Origin: Cerrena zonata
Lineage: Eukaryota > Basidiomycota > Agaricomycetes > Polyporales > Cerrenaceae
Reading direction: 5' to 3'
Length of the DNA: 64,000 nucleotides
Assembly: GCA_038087015.1 (NCBI GenBank)
Contig: JASBNA010000003.1
Coordinates: 2,418,001 to 2,482,000, forward strand
The position numbers were made by a program, and so were the translations under genes. The notes below the pieces were generated by a model. It had not been told where the DNA came from and ran no database searches. It saw nothing but the letters and a program-made list of their open reading frames with translations. Positions 1 through 11,947 of the stretch are shown one piece after another; position 1 is the first letter of the stretch, and every line of letters begins with the position of its first letter.

Positions 1-3000
1 GTGAGTGAAGGGAAAACGTGCCGAGATCATCAGTCACCTACCTGCTTCTCTCCTGAACGTATCTTGATCTCAGAGAACCTGAGGTTATGTTAGAGACTTA
101 GCATAGCGCATGATAACATACATACTCTTCAGCAGAGGCGATTGCTTCAAGCTAACGGGGAGTCAAGATGATACAATCTCAGTGTTAAAGTGGACATTAC
201 CATCTCTCTAAGCGTCGCTTTCTCGGGTAAATTGAGAAGAACGATCATCTAAGGTGTCATGTTGAGTAACAAATGGGTCGGAATATTCAGGTCTCACCGT
301 GTTTTGTCGGACATAGTACTTGGAAGTCTGAGCTTTCGAATCTATCACCATTATTCGGAGACGTACCTTGCTCATAATATCTCCATAAGGGGTAGAACCT
401 AAGGTACTACTATCTTTTCAGGTTTCGCCACCATCTCGTGTTCTTGTAACTTTTTGACACTTTCCGTGACCATATCATCTATCTTCTCTTGCCAAGTCTG
501 ATTCTGTTGCTTTCCAATGGCATAATGTCGAGGATTCCTTTGGATTCTCTGGAAAAGGAATGAGTTATGAAGCCATTCTTTCGCGGATTCAATATCCGTG
601 ATAGTTCCCAATCCAATCTCGGAGTTGATATGTTCGGATAGATTCTTATGTAGACAACTTTCGAGAGTTGTCTGTCCTTGAGCAAGAGCTTTATACTTCG
701 CTTCGAGCGCTGCTTCGCATAGAATGATAGCTACACCCTCGGTATCTGTAGAAAATGCGTAAGCTGTCAAAATTAGTCAATATAAACATTCATACCAAAT
801 TGCGGACGACCCTAAGAGATTCTATTAGTACGGTCTATGACAATGGACTGAATCACTTACTGCACGACCCATCATTTGAACGATATCAAGGTCTGAATAT
901 TCCTGCGACGTGTTATTTATGAACATCTTTACCCCTTTTATGACGACCGTATGCGCGGCTGTAGTCGTTGTTCAGTAAAGGTCGACAGGAGGAGGGATGT
1001 GACCTACGAAGGTTCACTCCAACAGCGAGAGTCTATCTCTGAGTGAGTATGAGATGTCAAGCTAATATTCAACCAACGCTTACGGAAGTTGCTACCAAGA
1101 CTCGTAGAGAGCCGTTCAAATAGAGCTCTTCCGTAAGCCGACGGTCGTCCATGGTCATCCCAGCATTGTGAACCCCGAGTCCGCATACAGCCAATTCTTT
1201 ATCAATGTAAGTAAGAAGTCTTGTAAAGATTGATGAGCTACATACTATCGAGCCTCTTGTCATGGAAAGAGAAATTAGACCTAGACAATCATTCAGAACA
1301 TTGAAAGGGGTGGAGAAAAATCCGGCATACCGTCGTGGTCGAGCCCATGGAAGTGTTTTCTTTTTCTCTGTGGCATCCTCATATTCTTTCAGTAGTTGTT
1401 CAGCTGTTGTCATAACACCTAAATATAATCTGGTGAGCACTAGAACCCCAAACTGATGCTGCCAATATACCTTTCCGAGTCGCACAAAAGACAAGTACAG
1501 GTTTGTTCACCGAATGTTGCTGTAGAACGCCGTAAAGACGAAAGTCGAGGATGCGGTTGAACTGAAAGTCGTTCTGCTCCTGTTTGCGATGAAAACCGTA
1601 GACGTGCCGCGTTAGCTTGCATGGTCGAAATTCTTCTCCGAACTATAATCAGGCGGTCCGAGTCTAAGCAATACTTGAGCTGAAAATGATGATGTATGGT
1701 CATACCTCTTTCACGACAGCAGGGCCGCCATTAGGGCCGCGTCCAATCCAATGAGCGACGTCTTGAATATTAGGTACTGTCGCCGAGACAAAAATGAAAC
1801 GAATGCTTGCGCCTCGTGCTTTCATCCTTGAAACGACGACCTCCAGGGTACTTCCGCGAGCTTCGTTGAGGACATGAATCTGACGTCAAACGGTCAGAAT
1901 ACAGCCAGTATTGTAATAAGCAACATGCACTTCGTCCACAAGAAAGATCTGTATTTGAGAGAGTATCTTGCCGTGTTCGGACCTAAAGCAAGGTCAGTTC
2001 GTTTTCCTCGTGGATATATGCGTTTTACACCTACCAGTTTCTTGTAAGACTGTCCCATTTTTCGGCCGTCGTAACACTACAGGTGTACACTTTGTTTAGA
2101 AAAAGAGCAAGCGCCGCTGTAGTTCAACGTACATGATGGAAGCGTCTCTTGCATCACCCCAAGCACTCTTTCCGAAGTGTACGGTGTCTCCAGTCAATTC
2201 GCAGCCTACAAAGAGGTGTACCATGGTCTACATGGCTCACTCGTCAAACCGATTTGAAAACTCGCACATTTGATACCAAGGGGCTGGAACTTCAGTTGCC
2301 AATCACGAAACTTTTCAGAACAAAGAGCCTGTACAGACGCGTTAGGTGGGGGCTTTCTTGCCTACAACGTGTAGAATAGATTTTGGCACCTTAGTTGGGG
2401 CAACATATATGCACTTTGGATTTGCATTCCAAGTCCCAGAAAGCATGCGAATAATAGAGAGTTCAAACAATATCGTTTTTCCGCTACCGGTAGGTGCTGA
2501 GAAGCAATCTGGGTGCATATTTCCTGAAGGTGAAAAGATCGCAATTGACATACCACTTATAACCTAAAGATCCTAATTTATATAGAATACATCAGTGAAG
2601 ACAACTCTGCACTTACCATATTATCATCACCGTGCATCAATTCATCGTAACACTCGGACTGCACCGCATTGAAGACACCAAATTTGAACAAGGCGCGATA
2701 CATGTCCGCTTTGGACAAGCCGCATATATGCATCAATTTCAAGTTCACCACTAGTCATATAAACTCACGAAGGTCAGAGACGGGCCTGAGACGAATACGA
2801 TTCTGACCACTCCCCGGTTCTTCTATGGGTAGACGCTTCTTGGACAGACCAGTGTTGGGTACCTCGTTGTACGTGTTATTGTATGACTGTGGTTGAGGCC
2901 TTGTCTGAGAGAATACTGGTTGTATGCGTCTAATTTGGTGCCCGAATGTAGAGTTCGATTGAATTCGCGGAGCTATAACGCAGGTAGTCAGTGGGAGTTT

Positions 3001-3435
3001 AGAAACACATCCTCTTAGCATTTATGTTACCAAACGGGGTAGGATGAGAGGGTTCTGCTGATCTAGGTCGCTGGGCATAAGTATTATTATGTGAGTAAGC
3101 GAAGGGAGGTTCTTCGTCATATTCCTCGATGTAATCTCCATAAGGAGATTCAATACTTGTGTCGTGCTGCTTATATACAACGTGATTTGCTACATTGCGC
3201 CCAGAAGGGCAGGGTGAGGAGGTTTCTATTAGTGTGTCGTGACAGTATGAGAAACTGAGACGTAGGTAAATGTGATAAAATTACCGATATCATCGAAATA
3301 TACCCCTTCCGAGTTGTTGCTGTGGTTAGCATAAGGGTCTATATGTTGAGATAGCCCAAGTCCGAAATCATCAAGAGGGTCGTCAAACGCGTATCCATAT
3401 TCTCTCTCCATTTCTTCAAAGCTCTGACTAGCCAT
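1..3435 (-). CDS. HFM1: Meiotic DNA helicase HFM1/MER3 (3' end beyond window)
   Basis: Ski2-like superfamily-2 helicase. In other eukaryotes HFM1/MER3 unwinds recombination intermediates and promotes crossovers in meiosis. Helicase motifs appear in order on the minus strand: Walker A SAPTGSGKT (near 2500), motif Ia ending YVAPTKALCSEKFRDW across an intron, DEVH box (near 1930), SAT motif (near 1790), VHNAGM (near 1165), GVNLPAHTVVIKG split over a mini-exon (about 940-1050), and QMMGRAGRPQF (780-880). A winged-helix/Sec63-type region follows (SEIGLGTITD, LPEKATLREM). The start at 3435 gives an acidic, unstructured N-terminus beginning MASQSFEEMEREYGYAFDDP. There are more than ten short introns. 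Oddity: near position 411 the reading frame must slip one base to join KPEK to the conserved STPYGDIMSK, and a similar one-base mismatch appears at the exon border near 45-115. It shares a 229-base divergent promoter with CKS1. Confidence 0.9.
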
Positions 3436-3499
3436 AGACGAGATACCGGGTGAAGTGATTATGAGGAGATGGTTTTGGTGCAAGGAGGCTTTACTGAAT

Positions 3500-3533
3500 T
3501 GTCACGGTGACGTTGAGGCATGTGACCGTGACA
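3500..3533. promoter_or_regulatory. Inverted pair of ACCGTGACA motifs in HFM1/CKS1 promoter
   Basis: TGTCACGGT (3500-3508) and ACCGTGACA (3525-3533) form an inverted pair in the divergent promoter between HFM1 and CKS1. The same 9-mer recurs upstream of CDC10, RPA1 and the F-box/WD40 gene. A regulatory role is inferred from its repetition and placement. Confidence 0.4.
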
Positions 3534-3664
3534 TATCACGGGATCAGCTGTCTGTGACGACACGCGATTGAGGGCCGGGACTAAATCCTGTGCAGTTCTA
3601 TCCGTTACTCTCGTCTCAATATCCAAACAATCGCATTTCCCTCTCCTTGTACGAAACAATCACT

Positions 3665-4154
3665 ATGAGTAAGAAAGAAGACGTTGACGCTGCGAAATTA
3701 GAAGAATGGATCGAGAAGTTGGCTCGTTGTCCTTTTCTTAGCTTCACGTCTGGTGCTCACGCGATTGCATTGTGATAGGATCCATTACTCAGAACGTTAT
3801 TCGGATGAGGAGTACGAGTACCGACATGTTATACTACCTAAACCCCTCTTCAAAATGATCCCAAAACAATTCTTCAATCCCGACAATACTGGAACTCTGC
3901 GGTTACTATCGGAGCGAGAATGGCGAGGGATTGGAATCACTCAAAGCTTAGGATGGGAACATTACGAGGTACATGGTAAGCGGTACCGCATGGTCTGAGT
4001 AAATCTCGCCATTAACGTCTTAATCTCGTCTATTCAAATAGCACCAGAACCTCATGTGCTTCTCTTCCGTCGACTCAAGAACTTCGATGAGCAGCTCCGA
4101 CAGCAGCAAGCTGAAATGCAGATGGGTGGTGGGAAAGCTGGGAGAAAGAAGTAA
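3665..4154 (+). CDS. CKS1: Cyclin-dependent kinase regulatory subunit CKS1
   Basis: Small adaptor that docks on Cdc2/Cdk1 and presents phosphorylated substrates to it. The core is unmistakable: [20 protein letters not shown], then [19 protein letters not shown], then, after an intron at 3976-4041, [11 protein letters not shown]. The tail is Gln-rich and ends GGGKAGRKK. The product is about 125 residues, slightly longer than yeast family members because of its N- and C-terminal extensions. The first exon starts at 3665 ([15 protein letters not shown]). Its junction to the core is awkward: the visible donors at 3726 and 3729 do not fit the phase of the AG at 3778, and the only in-frame GT..AG choice is a 31-base intron (3748-3778). 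The core assignment is secure; the first junction is not. Confidence 0.93.
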
Positions 4155-4779
4155 TGCGCATACCTTCAGGGACAATATCAGTTTCACCTCTCTCGCTCTG
4201 CTATGGTCTTCGGGCAATAATTCTTTTCAGTTTCAACCTAAAGGACTTCCTGTGTTATTAGATTCTACGCTCTGTAGCGCTTTTCGTACTGCTATCTTTA
4301 CTATCGCAAACTTGCCTGTTTCCCCTGGACGCCTTGATCCTGTACTACGAGAACATGCAAATACCTTATCAAACCTTAGGTCTTCGAGCTACTGCTACCT
4401 ATCCCTTAGGTCAGAAGTTTACAAATGTGGGGGTAGATGTATGAACGTTCCTAATTTCAGGATCAGACTTGCAGTTCAAATAGAATTGGACCGCTTACAT
4501 GAGACGCCGTTTATGTGTCGTCGACAATTCCAAATTGGGAATGTTTGCATCAGTTTGTCGTTAGAACTAATTGCACTGGAATCTTTCACTTTACGTTGTA
4601 CCAGTACTAGCATTCTAGTTGACTACCGAATCTTACTTATCTTTTAGATCTCCAACTACTTTCACCTCCCGTCCGCGACTTCCATTGAACTTAGTTGTTA
4701 ATGCTACAATCGAACATGCCTACGGCACCGACTCGTCCTTCTGAGGGCAACACTGCACCTCTAACAGACTGGATGATCT
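4155..4779. other. Intergenic stretch between CKS1 and kinase relic
   Basis: Holds the CKS1 3' region. A long open frame on the plus strand (4054-4647) runs out of frame through the last CKS1 exon and resembles nothing I know. No other feature seen. Confidence 0.5.
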
Positions 4780-5460
4780 GTGAAGAATAGCTGGAACTCT
4801 ACAGAAGGATTTATAGCAACTGATATAGGTGATGTTCCGACAAATGGTCGTTACGAAATACTCACGAAGGCAGGTTGTGGATCATATTAGTTTGGATTGC
4901 ACAAGTCATCATATAGCCCTGTCGACTAGGCCGCCACAATCCTCCGAGTAATGAAATGCGCCCCAATACAATACCATTGGGTAAGTAGGATTAGTTTGTT
5001 CACAGCCCCTACTGACATCAATCGGTTGTAGACGACTCGGAGGCGACTTGCTTATCAGCCTTTAACCAAGTCGCGTTCCTAGAATGTTTACGAGATGCCA
5101 TCCTCAACATAGATAATACTCGTACATACCCTTGTATCTTGACTCTTTTGACACGCTGAGCCGAGTTGGACGCCACGCTCGTATCGTCATGGAACTCTTG
5201 GAAGTGTATATTCCGGGGCTCATTTGAGAAATCTAGAGCCCCCGAACGGTTTGTCAAGATTGATCTCAAGAATCTCTTATTTGCTCTAGATTATTATCAG
5301 AATGGAGCCGATATAATTCAACATACAGGTATGTAAATGCCGCCATTTGCGCAAGAATTGAGTGCTCGCTCTTGTTTGCGCACTGTGTCCTTTCCTACTG
5401 GATCATCTATATCATGTCAGCCACGTCCGATTCTTCCGCCTCATGACGACTCTATGGAGT
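4780..5460 (+). pseudogene. Decayed SRPK-type protein kinase
   Basis: Pieces of a serine/arginine protein kinase-like domain can be read in several plus-strand frames. In order they are: IGDVPTNGRYEILTKAGCGS, the glycine-loop lead-in of SRPK kinases (near 4830); a stop followed, one frame over, by VWIAQVII (near 4890), matching the usual TVWLA after the glycine loop; AFLECLRDAILN (near 5075); LLFALDYYQNGADIIQHT (near 5280-5330), matching the helix before the catalytic HTDLK; and ISCQPRPILPPHDDSM (near 5420), similar to the loop before DFG. At least two frameshifts and several stops interrupt it, the catalytic HTDLK and DFG are not readable, and no start is evident. Agaricomycetes carry many such kinases, so a dead copy is plausible. 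Identification rests on recalled family patterns. Confidence 0.55.
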
Positions 5461-6024
5461 TCTTACCTCGGGAAAATACAACACAGTTCACTAGTGCTTG
5501 CTGCTTGGGGATAACGGACAACACCCTTGACTCCTTCCGAAGAGAGGTTGTTTCCAACTGTAACTCCGATAATTTGATCATCGCTATTACCGCTCTCGCT
5601 ATCCCATTATACTATTTGCTTACTACTAGATATACCAATCATAATACCTCCGTGTAGTGCTGGACAGTGTCCTAGCCTTAGATGAGTCTGCCAGTGAGAA
5701 TTCATTTACAAAAATAAATCCCTAGACAACCCCAGTATGGTAGATAATTAATGATATCTCATTGACCACAAGGCCTGCCTGGGAAATAAGTTCGGTCTCT
5801 ATTCATAATTGCGAATTTGCGACAAGTTACCACAGTACACCGTGTCCGTGTCCGAAATGGCTTGTATTCCGAGTCCTCGATGAGGTAATCGCAGACGTGA
5901 CAGGAGCGCCCAACCCCAGAGACCGCCACGGTTGTATTCTTCAACCAGAAGGGTACTCGGCTGCCCATTGTTATAGTCATACTTATTGGGAAGCATTCCA
6001 ACTTTGTCTAGGCCACTTGTTTGT
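5461..6024. other. Promoter region of the STE23-type protease
   Basis: Further weak kinase-like remnants may extend to about 5650. The rest is the upstream region of the next gene. Open frames here (for example 5762-6325 plus) are out of frame with the conserved protease and are treated as chance. Confidence 0.4.
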
Positions 6025-9000
6025 ATGCAGCGGCTTCTGGCAAGTCCTCTATCCTTTCTTTCTCCCATACGACGACGACCCTTCACACGAAGCAGAATCA
6101 AACCATACCCCCCACCTGTACTCCGGCGAACCATGGCTTCCGTATCCAAAGAACCCCAATGGCAGCGAGTTGACAGTGGCACTGTCCCCCCTTACTACGT
6201 TTTTCCCAAGACTATCCATAAGTCGGAAAACGATGATCGTAATTATAGGGCCATTCGATTGGAGAACGGTCTTGAAGCTATGGTTATTCAGGATGCCACA
6301 GCGGATAAAGCGGCCGCAAGTTTAGATGTTGCAGTGGGACACCTTAATGATCCTGTAAGTGACGATTGTATTGAGAAGTTGTTTATCTAACTGACAGGCT
6401 TCCAGGATGACATGCCCGGTCTTGCGCATTTTTGCGAACACTTGCTATTTATGGTTTGCGCACGGCTCATCTATTACTGTGACATCATACTCATTCTCGC
6501 GTTCAGGGCACAGAAAAGTTTCCAAAGGAAAACGAGTACTCGGAGGTATGTGATCACCATTCAAACGTTCACCGGATCAGAACTGAGCTCTCGCCTATGC
6601 ACAGTATCTAGCGAAGAACAACGGCTATTCAAACGCTTTCACATCAACCACCAACACCAACTATTTTTTCACAGTCTCTACAGGGGCTCTTGATGGTGCA
6701 CTTGATCGTTTCTCAGGTTTCTTTCATTGCCCCCTCCTGGATCCCTCCTGCACCACTCGCGAATTGAATGCAGTAGATTCTGAGCACAAGAAGAACCATC
6801 AGAACGATGTTTGGCGTATCTATCAACTCAACAAGCATCTTAGTAAAGAGGGACACCCGTGGCGCAAGTTTGGTAGCGGCAACAAGGACAGTCTCACACG
6901 TGTGGGGCGAGAATTGAAGGCTAAAGGTTTGTTAAATGGAAACGGAATTTCGAAATCGGCGGATGGAAGCCTGACTGCTACGCCGGATGCCTCCAGAGTT
7001 CCTTCTCCCACCCCATCTACGGAAACGGAGGACGATGGCGGTGTCGTAGGAAGAGAAACCAGGAGACGTTTAGTCGAATGGTGGACCAAGGAATACGATG
7101 CTAATCGTATGCGTCTCTGTATCATCGGTAAAGGTATGTGTTTGAGACAAATCTCTCATATTCACACCTAACGAGTATCTGTCACAGAACCTGTCGAACA
7201 ACTTTCTGATCTTGTAAGCAAGTACTTCTCCCCGATCCAGAACAAACACCTCGACCCTTTGCCAATGATTACCGAACATCCTTTCGGGCCTAATGAGATG
7301 GGTGTAAGTTCATGATCACTTGCATCCACTTACATTGATTAACCGAACCTTGTTCCAGACTCTTGTGTCTGTACAAACGATCATGGGTTTCCATGCCCTA
7401 GAGATTTCGTGGCCTCTCCCTTACCAACCACCTTTCTGGAAACACCAACCTGCTAACTTCCTCTCGCACTTCGTCGGCCATGAAGGTCCAGGATCCCTGC
7501 ATTCACATCTCAAGCGCAAAGGTTGGATCAGTGCACTTAGCTCCGGTGCTCAACCCCTTGCGCGCGGAATTGCCATGTTCAAAGTAACCCTTCGACTTAC
7601 GAAAGAGGGCTTCGGTAAGTCACGATAAACAATTGCTCGTGTTGCGTGTGCTTACGTGTGCTTTACAGAGAACCACAAAGAAATCACTGAAGCCGTTTAC
7701 AAGTATCTAGCCTTGCTCCGGTCCTCGGAGTTCCCTGCTTGGTACCAACGCGAGATCCAAACCATTCGTGCCATCCAGTTCCAATTCTCAGAAAAACGTA
7801 GAGCAGAAGATTATGCACTCTGGGTCGCCGAACATATGTCATGGCCCGTCTCCCGAGACAAGATCATCTCTGCGCCACGCCTAGTGGAAGAGTGGGATTC
7901 TGTAAACCCTATGAAACAAGGAGGTGGTGAGAAGGAAGTCCGAGATATTCTAGAGACTTTGAAGATCGAAAAGGGCAGGTCTGTGTTGATGGCAAAGAAG
8001 GAAGAGTTTGAGAAGTTGTCCGGCGAGACTGTTGAATGGCAACATGAGCCGTGGTATGGAACTGGGTACACAGTTGAACGCTACGATGAAGACTTCGTCA
8101 AAAAGGTATGCTCGCTTTTTGATCTTCTTCTGCGTTATACTTACAAGAAACATAGGCTCAGGGTCCTAACGATATCCCGGAACTCTTCCTTCCCGGTCCC
8201 AACGAATTCGTTCCTGAGAACCTGAAAATCGATAAACGCGAAGTCCAAGAGGTAAGTTTCTTTCCCCCTAGATATTCGTATTTCCTGTAATGACATTCTC
8301 GGTAGCCCGAAAAACGACCCAAGCTTGTGCTCCGTACTGCATTGTCGGAACTTTGGCACAAGAAAGATGACCAATGGTGGGTTCCCAAAGCACAGGTCAT
8401 TCTCGACATACGAACGTGAGTAACAAACATTATTGAAAGGGACCTATCCTGACTTTTCGTTAGTCCTGTCGCAAACGAATCCCCTCGTGCTTGTACTATG
8501 ACTCGGTAAGCCCACTCGACTCAACACTCGAATTACGACTAACATTCTCTACAGTTTATTTGCCGACCTTGTTACAGACTCCCTCACAGAGTACTCCTAT
8601 GACGCTGATCTTGCTGGTCTTAGCTACTCTTTCTCTTCACACAACCTCGGCGTGTTCGTAACCTTAAATGGTTACAATGACAAGCTCCATGTCTTGGCTA
8701 AAGATATCTTTGAGAAGACGCGCAATCTCACTATCGACCCGGAACGGTTGAGTACGAAGAAACAGGAGCTCAAACGGGACTGGGAGAACTTTTTCTTCGA
8801 ACAATCCTTCAGGCTATCTGATTACTATGCAAGATATGCCCTGACTGAAAAGCACTGGTTGATTCAGGAGAAGCTGCCCGAGATCGCTAGTATGTACCAT
8901 AATGGATTACTGTCCGCTCGCGACTAACGCAATGTTTTACAACAGCTATTACACCGGAAGAGTTGCAAGCTCATATCACGAGACTTTTCTCCGAAGTACA

Positions 9001-10250
9001 GATCAAGGCCCTAGTCGTCGGCAATATGTACAAAGAGGTGGGTCCTGTCCCAGGATCGTATTACTTGTGAAAACTAACGAAGTCTTCATTTTCTAGGATG
9101 CATTCCGTCTTATCGAATCAGCGGAGACGATACTGGGCTCAGCACCTCTGTCGTCACCTGTCGTATGCGAGAGAGCACTCTACCCAGCCCCAGGTAGCCT
9201 CCTTTCGTTTCTTCGTCGTTAAATACTTACAAATCCCTCTTCACAGGCACGAATCTCGTCGTCACAGCCCCGGTCTCCAACCCCAACGAACCTAACTCGG
9301 CCCTGACATACTTTATGTATGCAGGGAGTATGCAAGACTTGCATTCCCGGATCACTTCTTCACTTCTTATCCAAATCCTCACTGAACCTGCGTTCAACAT
9401 CCTGCGGACGAGGGAACAACTCGGTTACATTGTATCATGTACACCATGGACATTATCCGGAGAGGGTGCGAAGGGTATTCGTATTGTCGTTCAGAGTGAA
9501 CGTACCCCCGCCTACTTGGAACAACGAGTAGATGCCTTTTTGAACGAGATGAGGCAGATCATTGTTGATATGCCTGAAGAAGAGTGGCAAGAACAGAAGA
9601 AGGGTTTGGAACAAAAGTGGTTAGAGAAGTACAAGAACATGAACGAAGAAACGAATAGTTTCTGGCATCACATTGACACCGGCTCATTCGACTTCCATCG
9701 ACGTGAGTGACCTTATTTTCATTGAAATATGTAGGATCTTACGGGTCTATTAGGATTCGAAAACGTCGAGGCCCTTCCCGCTATCACCAAGGAGGATGTC
9801 CTGAAGTTCTTTGATTCCCACATCAACCCCTCCTCGTCAACTCGTGGAAAGCTCTCAGTGCACGTAAGGTCTCGCAAACCAAGAGCTGCCAAAATGAGCC
9901 TTCCAGCTGTCAATGCTCTCGCCGAACTTGTCTCGGCCAAGGGCATCGCGTTCGACTCACAGGCGAAGGACCAGTTGACAAGTAACGGGGAACCTCCCGT
10001 AGACCAAGTCACCGCCCTTCTTAAAGCCGGGCTCGAAGCTTCGCAGACACCTGCGGAGACTCAAGAGGAGATCCTCACCCAGATACCCGTTTTGTGCAAG
10101 AAATACCCAGTAGCAGATGCAGACGAAGGGCAATTGCCTCAAGGCGCCAAGGTCATAGAAGATCCTAAAGTTGTGAAGGCCGAGCTGAAACGAGCAGATG
10201 CACCGAAACCATTCAAGGAGTGGGGTGATCTCCCGATTTCTAGACTCTAG
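6025..10250 (+). CDS. STE23: Insulysin / a-factor-processing M16 metalloprotease
   Basis: Zinc metalloprotease of family M16A (insulin-degrading enzyme, yeast Ste23/Axl1), which degrades peptides and can trim mating pheromone. The inverted zinc motif HFCEH lies in GLAHFCEHLLFM (6418-6453). The third ligand glutamate follows in ELNAVDSEHKKN (6760-6795). The inactive second half is also complete, with the family motif FNILRTREQLGYIV (near 9390) and the C-terminal LPAITKEDVLKFF. Fifteen exons give about 1,100 residues, slightly above family norm. Introns include 6355-6405, 6454-6506 and 6546-6604. Two starts are possible: ATG 6133 (MASVSKEPQW) gives the usual cytosolic form, while ATG 6025 adds 36 residues rich in Arg and Ser that look like a mitochondrial presequence. 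A Gly/Pro/Thr-rich insert (about 6940-7040) is unusual in the family. Confidence 0.95.
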
Positions 10251-10639
10251 AATTCGCACCATTTGAACTCTTCTTGCCATATTCTGTATTCTACCCAATG
10301 ATTTACTACCAATTTACTAACTAGTCTTGATAAACTACTCGTACCCTTTGGTTATATGTGGTCGTTGAGTGAGAATATCAGCTTGCTCCCTTCTACCGTC
10401 GTCGAGCCCTTGAAGCGAACCTGGAGCTGGCATGTTCTGTTCTATTCGCCTGCTAAATCGGTATTGGCGGTGTGACATGTCACGGCTTGTTACGGCGCAT
10501 TCAAATGGATTGTAGTAGTGTGACCGTGACAATACTGACCGAAATTTAGGGTAACGTTGCTTGGAATTGAAGCGACCGCCAACACGACCGTCTCCCCTCA
10601 CCTCCAGGTTCCCGTCCATTCATTTGAACACTCGTCGCC
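10251..10639. promoter_or_regulatory. Intergenic region and CDC10 promoter
   Basis: Contains ACCGTGACA at 10523-10531, 109 bases upstream of the septin start, and a half-similar TGTCACGGC near 10486. No coding potential recognised. Confidence 0.35.
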
Positions 10640-11947
10640 ATGTCTGCTACACCCGCTGAAGAGATTCGTGCCAACTCCTATGTCGGTTTCGATACTATCA
10701 CCCAGCAGATTGAGCACAAGCTCTTGAAGCGTGGTTTCCAGTTCAACGTGATCGTGGTCGGTGCGTAACTGGGCTTACCTGTCAGTCCGTGCAGGTCGTC
10801 TAACACGACTCTCCCTTCATTCACAGGTCAGACTGGTTTGGGAAAGTCGACGTTGATCAACACTATCTTCGCTTCGCATTTGATTGACTCCAAGGGACGA
10901 TTTGAGGCGGAGGAGCCTGTCAGACAAACGACTGAGATTCACCCTGTCTCACATGGTGCGCTTCTTCATATTGGTGTTCACTTCCCTCTGCTAAACTACT
11001 TGTGAATGTACAGTCATTACTGAGAATGGTGTCAGACTGCGTCTGAACATTGTTGATACCCCTGGTTATGGTGACCAGGTCAACAACGAGAACTGGTACG
11101 CGTTATTTGAGACTCATCCTGTCTGGCCGCGTTTTGATCTTCCCTTCCCTGCATTCTAGCTGGGATCCTATTATCAAGTATATTAAGGACCAACACAGTG
11201 CTTATCTCCGTAAGGAGTTGACAGCTATGCGTGACCGCCACATTCAGGACACACGTATCCACTGTTGTTTGTTCTTCATCAACCCTACTGGCCACTCTCT
11301 CCGTGCTATTGACATCATTGTCATGAAGAAGCTCAGCGAGGTCGTTAATGTCGTTCCTGTTATTGCCAAGTCCGACAGTTTGACACTTGAAGAGCGAGAT
11401 GCGTTCAAGCAAAAGGTGGGTGTTATACACTCAATTACTGCGCGTGAGAGAAAGTGGAACTCAATCTTCTTTCCTCAGATCCGCGCTGAAATGGTTTACC
11501 ACAACATTCGTCTCTACCCCTTCGATACTGAGGAGAGCGATGAGGAGGAAATCCAGCTCAACGAGCAAATTCGGGTAAGCTTTGATTCCTCTCGGCTCAG
11601 TGCTCGCACTAATCGCATGCCTCTCAGAACATGATCCCTTTCTCTGTCGTTGGCTCAGAACGCGAGGTCATTATCGACGGCAAGCCCGTCCGTGGTCGTA
11701 AGAACCGTTGGGGAGTCGTCAATGTCGAAGACGAGACTCACTGCGAGTTCGTCTACCTTAGAAACTTCCTCACTAGGTTTGTCAAATGCCTCAGATTAGC
11801 CAGTAACGTAGTCCCCACTAACATAACTCCCTTAGGACACACTTGCAAGATCTCATCGAGACCACTGCTCAAATCCACTACGAGGCTTTCCGTTCAAAAC
11901 AACTCCTGGCACTCAAGGAGCAAACCAATGCTCGTCCATCTGCCTAG
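10640..11947 (+). CDS. CDC10: Septin, CDC10 type
   Basis: GTP-binding cytoskeletal protein that polymerises with other septins at the bud neck or septum and at hyphal branch points. Visible motifs: P-loop GQTGLGKST split by the first intron, G3 [19 protein letters not shown]4 AKSD, and the septin unique element [20 protein letters not shown] followed by [20 protein letters not shown]. The protein ends soon after this element ([13 protein letters not shown]) with no long coiled coil, as in Cdc10. Seven exons: 10640-10760, 10827-10955, 11014-11095, 11160-11415, 11479-11574, 11628-11776 and 11836-11947. Every junction keeps the frame. Length about 320 residues, normal for the family. The usual septin polybasic stretch lies before the P-loop ([13 protein letters not shown]). 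Confidence 0.96.

Noticed and set aside
5762..6325. 187-codon plus-strand open frame over the STE23 start
   Set aside because: It runs out of frame with the conserved protease sequence and shows no family motif.
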